From: Blastobasis lacticolella
Taxonomy: Eukaryota > Arthropoda > Insecta > Lepidoptera > Blastobasidae
Reading direction: 5' to 3'
Length of the DNA: 64,000 nt
NCBI GenBank assembly: GCA_905147135.1
Contig: LR990061.1
Coordinates: 2,720,026 to 2,784,025, forward strand
This document shows positions 45,721 through 58,855 of the stretch, piece after piece. Numbering within the stretch: position 1 is the stretch's first letter; every line of letters begins with the position of its first letter. The position numbers and the translations under genes were made by a program. The notes beneath the pieces were generated by a model. It searched no databases. It saw only the letters and a program-made list of their open reading frames with translations, and had not been told where the DNA came from.

Positions 45721-46757
45721 ACCTGATGGTCTATCGTGCCCCTGCTCTATCGTAGTCTAGATCTAGCCCTAATATATCAGATGACCATAACTATCAATTT
45801 CAATTACTAGACCTCTTCGTGATCCCCTTAGTTCTTAGAATTCGCTCGATGCCGAGGTCTGTCATATCACTGGCAGAGCTACAGAGAGCAACAAAAAGGA
45901 GGTGTCTATTCCCCTCTAGGACATCATCGGCCGCATCCTCGGATCCGACGGATGCCTAGCTTTCTGTTTACCACTAAGGTGGCAAACAAGCTTACGGCCT
46001 GCTTGTTGGAAAGCAGTCACCGCAGCCTATGGACGTTTGCAACAGGGGCATCACCCACGCGTTGGTGACCCCGGAAAAACCTGTTTACCCCTTTCCTGAA
46101 GAACTCAATGTTGTAGGTACTGTCCAGGGAAAACCTGGCTGGTCCAATGATATTTAAAAATGATAAAGTCGTCTTTGCGAGACCCGTGAATGTTTAGGGT
46201 TCTACTCCGCCTGTCATTAACTGCATCTTCTAATACTGCCTTCGGAGGAAGCCCTAAACAACCACAAGTACCACAAATCACAAATACCTTTGGTTAGAAG
46301 GCAATGAGGCCTAAGCTGATGCACCTAATTAAGTATTTCGCTATTTTATTTGATTGTTGCTTGACACCAAAAAATAGGTGTTTAATATCAAAAGGGCGTA
46401 TGGAGAGAATCTACGATCAGATTACTTTTCAAGAGGAATCAAACGAGCCCAAACTCGATGGGTTAATCTTGCGTAGTTTACGAGCGCCTATGACCACCTT
46501 CCGTCATCATCATCAGACCTTGAAGATCACCTACGGGTACTACTCGTCAAGACCATTCTAAGTGCCCAAACAACATGAGGTTCTTTTGTTGAGTTCTTTA
46601 GTTTCTATGACCACCTTCCGACTCCTACATCAGATCAGCTTCATGGTACCATATTCATGCATTGTCATTTAAGTTACATAGGTATACCAAACGCCGGGAA
46701 GTGGGTCAAAAGCCTGCAAGATTTATCCCGAACGTACATGCATATATCAACCGTTAA

Positions 46758-47257
46758 AAAATGTCAAGTGCTCTTTATCATCACTACATAGTATAAAACA
46801 AAGTCGCTTTCTCTGTCCCTATGTCCCTTTGTATGCTTAAATCTTTGAAACTACGCAACGGATTTTGATGCGGTTTTTTTTAATCATCATCATCATCACA
46901 GCCCATAACAGTCCACTGCAGGACTTCGGGCCTCTCCCACGAAAGGGGAGGTCATTGCCATAATCTCCACGCTTGGCAGGCGGGTTGGAGATCGCAGTGC
47001 AGTTGATGTAAATCTACCCAGAAAGATGCTGCTGCCCACCTTTCGGATTTGTCCCTTAGTCGCCTCTTACGACACCCACGGGAAGAGATGGGGTGGTGCT
47101 ATTCTTTGAGGTGGCGGCACCACACACCACAAAATGTCAAGTGCTCTTTATCATCACTACATAGTATAAAACAAAGTCGCTTTCTCTGTCCCTATGTCCC
47201 TTTGTATGCTTAAATCTTTGAAACTACGCAACGGATTTTGATGCGGTTTTTTTTAAT
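46758..47257 (+). mobile_element. Family C retroposon flanked by a perfect 127-bp direct duplication
   Basis: 46758-46884 and 47131-47257 are identical over 127 bp (from AAAATGTCAAGTGCTC to GCGGTTTTTTTTAAT). Between them, 46885-47130, lies a 246-bp variant family C element in plus orientation. The 127 bp include the first part of a family E repeat, which continues only after the right copy, so the duplication arose with the insertion. Confidence 0.85.
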
Positions 47258-47541
47258 AGATAGAGTGATTCAAGAGGAAGGTTTTTAAGTAAGAAAAAAA
47301 GGGTAGGTAAGGGTAAAACAGGTGTACGCGTACGAAGTCGCGCCGGGTCCACTAGTATAGTATAAAACAAAGTCGCTACCTGCCGTCTGTATACGCTTAA
47401 ATCTTTTAAACTACACAACGTATTTTAATACGGTTTTCAACAATACATAGAGTAATTCAAGTCGAAGATTTATTCGCAAGAAAAAAAGGCTAGGTAGGGA
47501 TAGGACGCCACCCGAACGAAGTCGCGCCGTGTCCACTAGTT
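47161..47541 (+). repeat. Two family E repeats head to tail
   Basis: The first ends ...GGGTCCACTAGT at about 47355 and the second starts immediately with ATAGTATAAAACAAAGTCGC, ending GTGTCCACTAGT at 47541. The two differ enough to be separate insertions or an old tandem duplication. Confidence 0.65.
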
Positions 47542-47977
47542 CAATAAAAGCTTGTTAAAACTTAATGAATGGCGTTGTACATTTATCTGTCAATTTGTCA
47601 CCTTCATTTAGTTATCAGCAATTTAAACAGATATCGTTATCGTAGAAGTATAAAACACGACACGCACCAAATATTTCCAAACTTCTGTAAGTATTGATAA
47701 CCATCTGATTGGTAGAAAGTATAGCATGTGTATGTCCCGTGCCCTTGTAATCATTACTTATTAATCGCGATTTTTAATTGATACTTTTGGTATGTTGTTA
47801 AGATACTACTTGGTTATCAGTTATCTATCACCCCGTAGTACAAGCTTTGCTTAGATTATGGGCTCTAAGCCCCGTGGCGCGTGTGAATTTACGTATACGT
47901 AATTATGATTAGATTTACCTTATTTTTTTATTACGTATGCCATTAAGATAACTTATCTGTATCTAATCTAATATAAA

Positions 47978-48218
47978 TTATATGTTTGGATGATTCACAC
48001 AGCGCCATCTAGCTTCAACTAAAGCAAAGCTTGTGTTATGGGTGCCAGAATACTGATAAACTACTTATGTACTTTTAAATACACACTTACATATTATACC
48101 TTCATATAACACCCAGACACGCAACAGAAATTAAAATTCATCATTTCAACTTCTGCCCGACCGGGAATCGAACCCGGGACCAATGCGTGGCAGACAAACT
48201 GAACCATGAGTTGTCGTC
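47978..48218 (-). mobile_element. Family A tRNA-headed SINE
   Basis: Minus-strand copy with body ACAGCGCCATCTAGC and head GGGAATCGAACCCGGGACC; part of the head deleted. A plus-strand fragment of the same family lies at 47805-47895. Confidence 0.7.
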
Positions 48219-48791
48219 ATGTTTAAATGCAGGGTACCGCAGGGGACTTTTAACTTCTTTGAAAAAATATACCTATGTTTAAAGTCACAGTGAAAATTAG
48301 TTACCCAGCCTATAGATATTAATGTAAGTAGGCCAAATATTCCAAGACGCGAAAAGTGATGAAAGAAAAAAAGAATAGTACCGATTTCTCCCTCAAGGTT
48401 AGGCTATCAATTTCGTTATAGGTTTTAATTTGGTTGGGATGTGTTAGTATTATTATTTTTTGGAATGACAGAGCGCTTTTTCTTATCGAGTCGATGGACC
48501 ATCCATGGTCATATATGTATAAAGGGGGGGAGGACCTCCCCAAGCATATGATAAAAAAATTCGTGGAATACTGGACAGATGGAACGGATAATCTGTGCTA
48601 CAAAGTATATCACGCGCCGCTGGATCGTCATAATAACGGTTCGATGCGAACTATGTGAGAGAAACGCGGTGTGTCCCCCCCCGCCCGCGCATTCTACGCA
48701 GGCACGCGACTGCGAGCGCCAGAGAATTGATGGCGATTTCCTCAGAAGAAGATAGATTTTTAAATTGATGCAAATTTAAGTCTAAGAATAT

Positions 48792-49046
48792 CATCATCAC
48801 AGCCCGTAACAGTCCACTGCAGGACTTAGGGCCTCTCCCACGAAAGAGGAGGTTATTGCCATAATCTCCACGCTTGGCAGGCGGGTTGGAGATCGCAGTG
48901 TTTAAATATAACAATGGAAAATGCTGCTGCCCATTTTCCAAACTACGGAGATTCTTGATCTTTTGCCTCGAAAACATTAGTCGCCTTGTACGACACCCAT
49001 GAGTGTAAGGGGTTGGTGCTATTCTACTCTGCCGGACACCACACGG
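48792..49046 (+). mobile_element. Family C short retroposon
   Basis: Exact 10-bp target duplication CTAAGAATAT (48782-48791 and 49047-49056); all blocks present. Confidence 0.85.
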
Positions 49047-49310
49047 CTAAGAATATATTAACAAAGAAATAAATTCAAATGTTTATGTAATTTCTGTGAT
49101 GATACCAACGTTCAGAATTTTGCTTTTTTCTGCGTAAAGCCCGGTCAAAACTAGTTTTTAACTTTGTATATTTTTGTGCAAAGACTAGCCAGGCATGACC
49201 GCCATCTCACCTGGTGGTAAGTGAAGATGTGGTGGAAGATGGAGCATGCCTTTCTAAGAACAGTCTATTTAACTAATACATTTTTACGCTATTGTTAGCG
49301 AGTATCGAAT

Positions 49311-49501
49311 GGTATCGCCACGTCTTGACCACACCGGCAAATTACGTGTGGAAGAAGTGTCTGGTCATGCCAGCCCCGCCAGGCACGGGAAGGAGAGGCT
49401 GGCCCATGAAGCGATGGCTCGCCAAGGATGCCGAAGGCCGGGCGAAGTGCACCAAAAGGAGCAAAACCGGGATTTAACGCCAGGATGATGACGATGATGT
49501 C
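49311..49501 (+). mobile_element. 5'-truncated RTE-like LINE insertion
   Basis: Encodes WYRHVLTTPANYVWKK, TGRRGWPMKRWL and AKCTKRSKTGI, the RTE C-terminus, with a GATGATGACGATGATG tail. Flanked by AGCGAGTATCGAAT / AGCGACTATCGAAT (49297-49310 and 49502-49515), one mismatch. Confidence 0.75.
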
Positions 49502-50230
49502 AGCGACTATCGAATAGATAGGATCGTCAATATGTATAACTCTAAGCCCTCAGTTCCTGGTCGGCCCAGTTCTGTGATTGACCCTACGACCTAAGATGTT
49601 TACCTTTTTTCAGGCCTCAAAGATATCTTAATTTCAAAGAAACTATCGCAACAACATATTTACAACTTTTAATACAGAGAAATGAAGATAAAACCAAGTA
49701 GGTAGGTGTCCGTGTTACAGGGTCATAAAGTGTATGTACGTATGTAAATTCTATACTGACATAGACATGATTTATTTTGATATCACAAAATATATAAGCG
49801 TTTACACATTGTGAAAAAAATTTTAGAAGACTGCAACAAAATAGTAGATAAAGTGAAAATTAAAAAGTGACTTTTTTTTTCCGCAATGGTATTGATTTCG
49901 ATCAGATGAAAAAATGTAATAGATATAAGTATTTTATTGCTTTTTTTCTTTTACTTTATAAACTAGCTGCCGATGCTTGGTATTTTTGATAATGCAACTT
50001 TGCGCTTTTGGAAAAAATACTAATATAGATAAGTACTTATTACTTAAGTAACTAAAATAATTTCGCGTAATGAGATATAAGGCAATTTTTTTCTCAAAAA
50101 TAACTCTTGTTTGTATTATTAATGTTAAACCAATATTCATCATCATCATCAGCCTATACTAGTCCACTGTTGGACACAGAGAGACTCTGTGGGTAACACG
50201 TTACATAGCACGCTGAACGACTTTGAATTG

Positions 50231-50280
50231 ATGAACAAGCCTTACTTACTTACTTACTTACTTACTTACTACTTACTTAA
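50231..50280. repeat. (CTTA)n microsatellite
   Basis: About ten CTTA units, slightly interrupted. Confidence 0.85.
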
Positions 50281-50569
50281 GACCGACACCATAGGTCATG
50301 ACAGGTAGTCACAGAGCAAAAAAAAAAATTTCTACCATGAAGGTAGCTAACTTTCCAATATTTTTGGGTAGTACGTAATAAATCAATAGAAAAATTTTCA
50401 AACATAATCTTACAAAATATTATTATTATTCTGTGTCAGATTTCATTACATAATTATATTTGTAGTATGGAAATAACATTAAATGCTATCTGAGGTTAAA
50501 GTTGCCGTTATAATTGTTATGGTATTTGCGCAACGGAGGCTACTCATTATTAGAGGGAAGTACCCAACA

Positions 50570-50770
50570 TTTGACTACCTAATGTGGCTAAGTGGGGCTT
50601 CATTGACCAGACACAGCAGCGATGCGACTGTGGAGCTCCATCCCAAACCACGGAGCATCTGCTTACTTGTCCTCTTTGTCCTGCTACCTGCACTAGGGAG
50701 GAACTGTTCCTGGCGACTGATAATGCCTTTGCCGTGTCCAACTACTGGGCATGCCAGATCTAGGGTTTTC
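50570..50770 (+). mobile_element. LINE ORF2 C-terminal zinc-knuckle fragment
   Basis: The frame starting AAG TGG GGC reads KWGFIDQTQQRCDCGAPSQT, TEHLLTCPLCPATCTREELF, LATDNAFAVSNYWACQI then stop. The C-x-C...H-x(4)-C arrangement is the end of ORF2 in several non-LTR clades. The longer overlapping frame on the same strand is not the coding one. Confidence 0.7.
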
Positions 50771-50888
50771 GAAGAATTTACTCGACGAAGAAGACTACCT
50801 AATGATAGTGATTTCCAAACGCCCAAATCATATATGTGGTCTATGTTCCCAGGTATAAAAGTTTTGGATATTTTTAAATCTGTAAATA

Positions 50889-51079
50889 GTATAAAACAAA
50901 GTCGTTTCCCGCCGTCTGTCCCTATGTATATATGTGTGTGCGCTTAGATCTTTTAAACTATGCAACGATTTTTAACAATAGATAGAGTGATTAAAGAGAA
51001 AGGTTTTATAAGCAAGGAAAAAGGGTGGGTAGAGGTAAAGTAGGTGTACGGGAACAAAGTCGCGCCGGGTCCACTAGTC
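50889..51079 (+). repeat. Family E interspersed repeat
   Basis: Complete, AGTATAAAACAAAGTCG to GGGTCCACTAGT. Confidence 0.65.
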
Positions 51080-53815
51080 TCATTATAATTGTGATGTTGA
51101 TGTTTAAATAACGTAAGAATTATTTTCACTTCAAGTCATGTAATTTTTTCTTGTCAATGATCTGATCATCTACCCTATTCCCGTAAGACTTATTTACTTA
51201 GGTATACCACAGGGGTCAGCAGTTATCAAATTTTATACAGGTTTGCTATCTATGGCGTATTCGCTAAAGCTATAGATAGGAAAACATTTACTTTAAAACT
51301 ATAAACAGTTATCGTACTAATAAAACAAATTGACAGTTGACAGATCACGGAAAGTAGCCGGACGATTTAACTGCTCATAACATTTTGGTCACTACGCCGG
51401 TATACATAAAGCATTCGAATGCGCTGCCTACCGTACCCTGCAATCCGAAACTTAACAGAAACAAGTATATAAATACAGGACAGAGTAGACAAGAAGCCTG
51501 ATCCCACAACCTACCCTATTTAGTCTTAAAAACGTCTCTGATTTGTACATGCATCCATAGAGATGCCAGCTCATTTTATACTGGTGTTGGATAGGTTGAT
51601 TCTGTATCACATCACATTATCACTGGAGAATCGATTTCCGGCTAATTGATTCGAATCTAGATGCAATTGTCGGGAGATAACTTTCTTCTGTATCAATATA
51701 AATTAGCCTTTATCGAATGAGGATGATAAGCAGATAAACCGGCGCAAGCTAGGCTTTTAGGTAGTGAAACATCGTGTTAGGTATTGGGTTTTGACATTCC
51801 ACAGCTTGCACACAATACAAGAGCATAAGAATCATATTCCTGTGCAGTTGTTAGGAGGTTTCCATAGCATTCATAGAACTAACTTTTAATTTTTTTAAAT
51901 ACCCTGCGTGTCAAGATCGAAGTCTATATACAATATTTTCAACTGGTCGAACAAATAGTTGAAGATCGTGGAGTAGAGGAGGTGATACTATGTAGCCAAT
52001 CGTTTGAATACCTAGTTCACGTAGATTATTCTATATATGGACTAAATAAATGTTATTACATTTAATTAAGTATTCTCGGATTCCCGCGCTAAAGACCCTG
52101 CCTGTGAATTTTCTCCAGTACGCCGACTGGTTTTTCATTTCTTTACACTTTTTCGGGATTATAATATGTAGGATCACATTGATTCACAGTTCATTTCGCA
52201 GTCAAAGGAACTGCGCAATGCTCAACCGATAATGATGACAATGGATAATAATATCGCAATAAATGGTATCCTGACATGTGTGAACCATGAAACGAATCTT
52301 CTGTTACTAACTTTACACGCGTGGCTCTTTATCTAATTTTTCTAGTGTTATGTTGTTTATGTTATGCAGAAGGTATCCTAGCGTAAAAAAAAGTGATTAC
52401 TCAAATTATGCAAATGGAAAAAGTGTGAAACACGAAAATGTCGTGAAGCGATACTGATTAACTCCGGAAATTGTTAAATCAGACGCTGTAATTGCTTTAT
52501 CTATTGTCTCACAGATGGTGTGAAAAGTAGAGTATTCGCCACTATAAAGCTGTCTTTGTCTTGGGCTTGTTGAAACCCTCGCTTCACTCAGGGCTCTACA
52601 TAACTCCCTCGCTCTCCTTCGCTACCCTCGGTAGGTAAATCTAGAGTCCTTCACTACACTCAGGATTCAATATGCCGCCCATGTCGCAAGACACTGTTCT
52701 ATCCTCTTGGTGTACAATTTACTATCAAAGTATTCCAATGCTTGTCAACTCGACAACACACGAAGTGACAAATTAAAAGCGCACAAACAAAATAATCGCA
52801 TAAGAATTTACATAATTACCCCATAAATACTACGCACTACCCATTGACAAAACTCATACAGCTAATAAATAGCCTATTTGCTATTCTATTCGCATTCTGT
52901 GACAAGATCACGGCTGCACCCGAAGAGACGGTTAAATATATGAGTAATGTCCCTACGTTTCCTCTTCCTCAATATCCTGCCAAGAAGTACTTATGACACG
53001 TATTTCGACAGTTTTCCTTAGCTGTTTAATAATCTAGATAGGCGCGGCTGGTTCTAGAAATGCGGCTTCCTTGTTCATTAGCGTTGGAATTTTATCGATT
53101 TAATGGCGACTTTTCCTCGATTCAAGCGGCTGTTAATTGATGGGCATATCAATTTTAAACGTTAAATTTGTTGTGTATATACATATAATAATTAATTATT
53201 GTAATGGTGAAATGATATTTCGTTTAATAAAATACTGATAAATTGCCTGAACGTTTCCTCGTAGCAAATATTTTTTTGGGGCAAATGAAAATTTTCCTTG
53301 CTAATTTTCCACTTTCGGCGGTTTCGCTTTTTTAGTACAAGTTTCTTTTTCTTTAACTACCTTATTTTATAAATACAGTTACTTGCCTAAGAATCCTTAG
53401 ATGATCACAAAGGGAAGAACTATTCAAAGTGCCCAAGATAGACGAGTGTTTCCACAATGTAAATATTTATTCCCATAAAGGGTCCATCACTTACATGAGA
53501 AAAAATCTTACACAATTAATTTAGTATGTCGTTCCTATCGCACACCAAAACACTTCAATATCATTCATAAGTACACTGCATTGGATTAAGTATAATAACT
53601 AGGACTCTCTTTTGTTTAAATATGACTTTTATTTAATATATATTCGTTCAACTTTGTCTTAAATACAATGTAAGTTTTCACGAGTATCAAATCAAGGTCA
53701 TAATAGAAATCGTCCTACATTTATGAAGAGGGCTCTTGAAGGATTTTCAAGTAGGCACTTACTGCAATAGTGATATTCAGTCAAAAGGAGTTATTTACGA
53801 TACATATTTCATTTC
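51080..53815. other. Intergenic, nothing recognised
   Basis: 2.7 kb without an identifiable exon, RNA gene or repeat family. Confidence 0.45.
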
Positions 53816-53819
53816 ATTA

Positions 53820-53935
53820 TGCTGAGCCTCGCCTGCACTGGTTTGGTAACGTGCTGCGTAAGCCACAGGGATAGGTAGGGGGAGACCGGGATAGTTTACC
53901 AGGTAGGAGCCATTAGCCACTGCTGCTGCTGCTTC
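53820..53935 (+). mobile_element. RTE-like LINE fragment
   Basis: GAGCCTCGCCTGCACTGG, GTGCTGCGTAAGCCACAGGG and GGGAGACCGGGATAG match the segment at 57560-57660. Confidence 0.55.
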
Positions 53936-53939
53936 GAAT

Positions 53940-55425
53940 CTTTTTGACACTATGTATTGCGACATTATTGCATTCGGTGATTTAGAAATATGAGATAATG
54001 TGTTTTTGCGTCCGTTGAGTTACATTTTGTTAACTTTGTGTTTTGTATGAATACTTAAATCCAAACAAATTACAATCCAAGGCAAGTGTATATAACTATA
54101 ATCCACGCAACACTTTCCGTCTTACTAATAAAAAATTTAAGCAGTTATGGAAGTCACGTAGATATTTATAATTTTTTTAAAACAAACCGGTAAGTGTGAT
54201 TTTGAAGACATTAGCCGCACGTGGGGTGGGAGACTAACCGAGTAATCTCGTTTGTAATTTCCGTTTGCTATTTATAGAAAAATATTAATGTATCGACATC
54301 ACATTTTTTACACTGTTGTTATCCCCACCACGTCCCTATTAGGCACGAATGTAGTTGTAGAGGATCATTCAAAGTTTCGACAAAAGTTTTGGCCAACATG
54401 TGGAGCTTCCTTAACGGTTTGTTTAAGTATTAAAAATCTAATTTTGCTAATCGTTAGTCTAAAGTCTCTCAAATGAAGTAATAAATCACGTCTTTCATTC
54501 ATCCAGCAATCGATAGGGGAGAGTTGAACAAAACGGGTTCCTCATTATTTATAGTTACCTATTATTGGCATTAATCGGTCCTATATTGAATTGCGTCAAT
54601 GATTAAGCATAGTATAAATAACAGTTTAATGGTGTTATGAAATGTTTATATAAAATCGAAAATTTATGACATTTTGTTTTAAAATTTTATATGCGGGGTA
54701 AAACCAGGTACCAATATATGGGGCAATACGATCTTTGGGCTTTTATTCCAAATTTACCGTGGAATTTGTACCTATGTGGGAAAATAAAGTGACCGTGACG
54801 ATGACAGGACATCCAAAATAAACGTATGCAGCAATTAAGCCAAACCACCGAAGAGAGACGAGCAAAAAATAACAACATTACATTATTAAACGTTTAACAA
54901 GTTGTGATGACACCGATTTAGAAAATTCGGTATGGTACCAAAATGAGGTAGCGATAAAATAACAAAATTTTATAGAAGCAATTTGTTTGCACTTTTGATC
55001 TTGAATTTCGTCTCCGAGTACACTTTATTGTTATTGTAGGTACTTAGTACAATAATTACCCGCAGATGCATTCCATCACTGTAATTAAGACCAAACAAAG
55101 TTCTAATGTGTTCCGACCTACCACATCTTCTTAGTAATAACCATTAGTGTAATAAGTAATATTGTTTTTCTGTTTCCGTTAATGTACGACATGAAATGTG
55201 AATGCAATCTTTCAAGTGATCATTAGCTGCCTGCAGATGATATAGTAAACACAAGATGTATTCCATGACAGGTTACAAGATTTTGTTTTTGCTACTGTCG
55301 ATAGATCGAGTCGATAAGATCAACGCTTTTACTATAGTAGCACAATAACTAAGGCTGATCTGTGAGAGCTGTCTTCGAAAATAAAGTATTAAATTTTTCC
55401 ATGCATATGTAAAAAGATAGTTTTG
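53940..55425. other. Intergenic, nothing recognised
   Basis: AT-rich sequence with no supported feature. Confidence 0.45.
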
Positions 55426-55427
55426 GC

Positions 55428-55695
55428 GTTAATGTTCCGGTTATGCTCTGGCGCACGAGGGCCCGGGTTCAAGAAATAAATATTAGTAAATAAAAATAAA
55501 AATAAAAATGCTTGGACATGTTCACACAGCGCCATCTAGCCCCAAAGTAAGCAAAGCTTGTGTTATGGGTGTTAGATAACTGACATACTACTTTCTTTAA
55601 ATACATAATTATTATTTCAATTTCTGCTCGGCCGGGAATCGAACCCGGGACCACTGCGTGGCAGACGTTAACGAACTGAACCACTCAGGTCATCG
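55428..55695 (-). mobile_element. Family A SINE next to a family B stub
   Basis: 55428-55470 is a family B tail fragment (TTGGCGTTAATGTTCCGGTT, CGCACGAGGGCCC). 55484-55695 is a minus-strand family A copy with (TAAAAA)n tail, AGCGCCATCTAGCCCC and head GGGAATCGAACCCGGGACC; part of its body is deleted. Confidence 0.7.
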
Positions 55696-55699
55696 ATTA

Positions 55700-57440
55700 T
55701 AATATTTGTTGCTATGACGAGATCGAAAATGTCGGGATTAAAGTGACGACGCTTGTAACGGAAATATCATAATTAAAATGGATTACAATATCATTAATCT
55801 TAAGTCATTTGATAAAATGTAAGTGGCAGATTGCATAATACATACTAGCCGTTCTCAGCGACTGCACCCGCGCGCAGTTCGGATCTCTTAAACAATCAAC
55901 TTTCTCGCGGTAAGCTATTATTTTCCCGGGATAAAAAGGACCAAACAGTAGTTGACGAATAATGGGACGTTACCGGCTGATATAATAATAATAAAGAGTA
56001 GCCTATGTGATAATAAGGCATTCTATTAGTGAAAGTGTTGTTAAAATCGGTCCAGTAGTTTTTTGAGTTTATCCATTACAAATAAGAAACAAATCGACAA
56101 ACAATTCCTCTTTATAACATTAGTAGTAGTTAATAAGAAAAACACAAATCTATTCTCTTTAATTTAATATAATTATAGGTAAAGAAGCATTGAATTATTA
56201 TTGTATTAATACACAATCCATGGCCAAATGGTTTGTTCAAGCTCCTTCTACACTCAGACCGACAAATGAATCACTCGTTGAAGAGTTATGGTTGCTTTTG
56301 GCGGCCTTTTCCAACACTGGAAAAGGCACTGGAAACGGATTTTCTCTGTAGCGTTCAGACTTTATCAAAAAGTCACATATTTTTTTTTTTTATTTATTTA
56401 TTAATCCTTACAATATTTCGTACATTGTCTTACCTAATTTCTAAAGATGAATACGGTAAGGTATTTTCTATTTAAAGATCATTTGGATTCGTCGCCCGAT
56501 AATGGAAGTAAATGTTGAAGAACTGCCATCATCATCCTATAGGTCAATCTATTACTGCTCCTTCTCCTCTTCACCCGATCTTGGGCATCTTCGCATCGTA
56601 AGCCGTTGGCTTTCGACTCCAACTCCTCTATGCCAATCTATCGCTAATTGGGTGTCTTTGGTTAAATCGTATAACCCCGCTTATCCACCGCAGAATTTTC
56701 ATTTCGTTGGTATGGTTCAGTTAGCGGACGTGCTACGTCAGTGCCGGCCAAATCTCGAAGCTTTAGAGCATCTCGGTCAGACCTAATGATGCTCTTGTAT
56801 GTGAACTTGGCAGGGATTTTGTTATTACAGATTGAGATGAGGTTGTAGAATTACACATAACACTCCTCAACATTCATAAGACTCCGGCCTCCGTCTTACA
56901 TGGACAGCCACTTTGCTCTGTCCTGACACAATTCCCTAGCCTCACACATCCACAATTATTTTCATACATCTCTCTTTATTGTGTTGTAGAAGTATATAGT
57001 CTTATTATCATACAATACAAATCATATAATCTCATTGAAATGACAGAATATGATAGAACACATGTAAGTACACGTAGATAAAATTCGCAAATTATTCCGT
57101 TCGCTCGTGGACCTTATTGATTTGCCGAGATTGGCATGGATAATTAGACTAATCCGCGACCAATATACTATCTGGCCATCAAGATTATTATGTTTTTAAA
57201 CGCGTGAAGGTTAGCACAGCCTTCGTATTTAAAAGTACTCAGAATATTAAATTTCCCGCACTTATCAATTCTTTCGTCCATTTTCCACACAAAATGTAAT
57301 TCTCGCCTTGTCTCAACATCACCCCTCTTCCCCAGGAATTCCGGGAACAAGTAATGGAACGAAACCCGGGAATAGTGTAGCTTTTTATTAATGCAATTAT
57401 CTTTGAAATCTATAGAGCAGTTTCCAAGTTAAGAATTACA
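55700..57440. other. Intergenic with possible decayed element
   Basis: 56500-56800 has an open frame and a CATCATCATCCTATAGGTC motif often seen in TE debris, but I cannot assign it. Nothing else supported. Confidence 0.35.
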
Positions 57441-57460
57441 ATTGATATCTTCCCGGAGTG

Positions 57461-57814
57461 GTTCCCTGGATATTGCTTTGGATGTGCGGCGTTACGAGGC
57501 TCGATCGAGTACGTAACGAGTATATTCGTGGCAGCCTTGGCGTGAGATATCGCAGATAAGATCGAGGAAGCTCGCCTGCGCTGGTATTGTCACGTGTTGC
57601 GTAAGCCTCAGGGTTACGTAGGAAATAGGTGTCTGAAACTGCCGGGATCAGGAAAGAGGCCCCGTGGGCGACCCAAGAAGCGATGGATTGACATCGGATT
57701 CGAGAGCCAACGGCCTACGACGCGAGGATGCCAAAGACCGGGCAAAGTGGAGAAGAATGAGTCGGAAAGCAGACCCTGGCAGAAGCCGGGATAAGCGCTA
57801 GGATGCTGATGATG
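57461..57814 (+). mobile_element. 5'-truncated RTE-like LINE with exact 14-bp target duplication
   Basis: ATCTTCCCGGAGTG flanks the insert at 57447-57460 and 57815-57828. The 354-bp insert encodes, with frame breaks, the RTE ORF2 end: KLACAGIVTCCVS, GKRPRGRPKKRWID and REDAKDRAKWRRMSRKADPG, then a GATGCTGATG tail. A clear target-primed insertion. Confidence 0.85.
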
Positions 57815-58394
57815 ATCTTCCCGGAGTGCGTTGCTTGAACAACGTGGTTACGTTCAAGACTAGACTGAATAGACTGTTTCTAAAACGACCCTTATCTTCT
57901 GCCGTGTCGCCACTTACCATCAGGTAATATGGTAGCCAAATGTCTACCTAGTACAGGAATCTACAGCGAAATAGAAAACGGCCCTCTCCCAGATACACGG
58001 TAACACGGTTAGTAAATGCAACAAAGTCATAGCAAGGTGACATTCGAATGGAAAAAACAAATCAACAAATAACCCTCCTTCCTCAGAAAATAAATTCGTT
58101 TCGCTCCTTGTATATGTCAAAATCTTTGGCTTCGTTCAACTCCTGACAGCTGTCATTTTTCAACATGACGTTGAAAAAACAAATCGATATTATCCGTTTT
58201 GTTTTTGCGAACCATAAAAAGACAATATAAAATACCTATTCCAATTTGGTCTTGTCGGTCAAAAAGATCGGTCATTGCCTATTGAACTGTTTTCGAACAA
58301 TTCAACCACTTGGTAACGTGTGAAGTGCAATTTGTAATTCTGCAAAACATGTTTGTTTTAACTCCATCAACAAAAGACTGATTTTGTGTTTTTT

Positions 58395-58855
58395 TATGCG
58401 CAGTGACAAACGAGCAGACAGCTCTCCTGACGGCAAGCGGTAACTATCACCCGTAGCAACTACGATTCATGCATTTAGGTTGCAGGCAAGATCTCACGCG
58501 TTGATGCGAAACTCGTAATATAAAGTGATTCATAAACTAGCATTTCGTACCAACCAGTTAAATTTTTTATTCTATTCAAAGTGACAAACGAGCAGACAGC
58601 CCTCCTGATGGTAAGTGGTAACTGTCGCCCATAGCATAAACAATTCATACATTTAGGTTGCAGGTAACAAAAATTCAGAACCGTAGGTGCGTTGTCACTG
58701 TGAGGACTAAGATGAAATGCCTCTTGCTTGCAATTGCAAACCGGAACACAACATTGCAAGCATTGTTGCTGGACGGCAGAAATATATAAGGCGGTGGTAC
58801 TCACCCAGGTGGACTCCTCAGACTTGACGGAGTCCTACCACCTGATGGTATGAAT
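58395..58855 (+). repeat. Two family D copies
   Basis: 58395-58500 is truncated. 58580-58855 is nearly full length: GAGCAGACAGCCCTCCTGAT, GAACCGTAGGTGCGTTGTCA, GGACGGCAGAAATATATAAG, GGACTCCTCAGACTTGACGG, ACCACCTGATGG. Confidence 0.7.

Noticed and set aside
50483..50947. Plus-strand frame of 154 codons
   Set aside because: The conserved LINE ORF2 C-terminus (CDCG...TEHLLTCPLC) is in a different frame of the same stretch, so this frame is a shadow that also runs into a family E repeat.
56502..56786. Plus-strand frame of 94 codons
   Set aside because: Begins in a CATCATCATCCTATAGG motif typical of TE debris; no recognisable domain, so not called as a gene.
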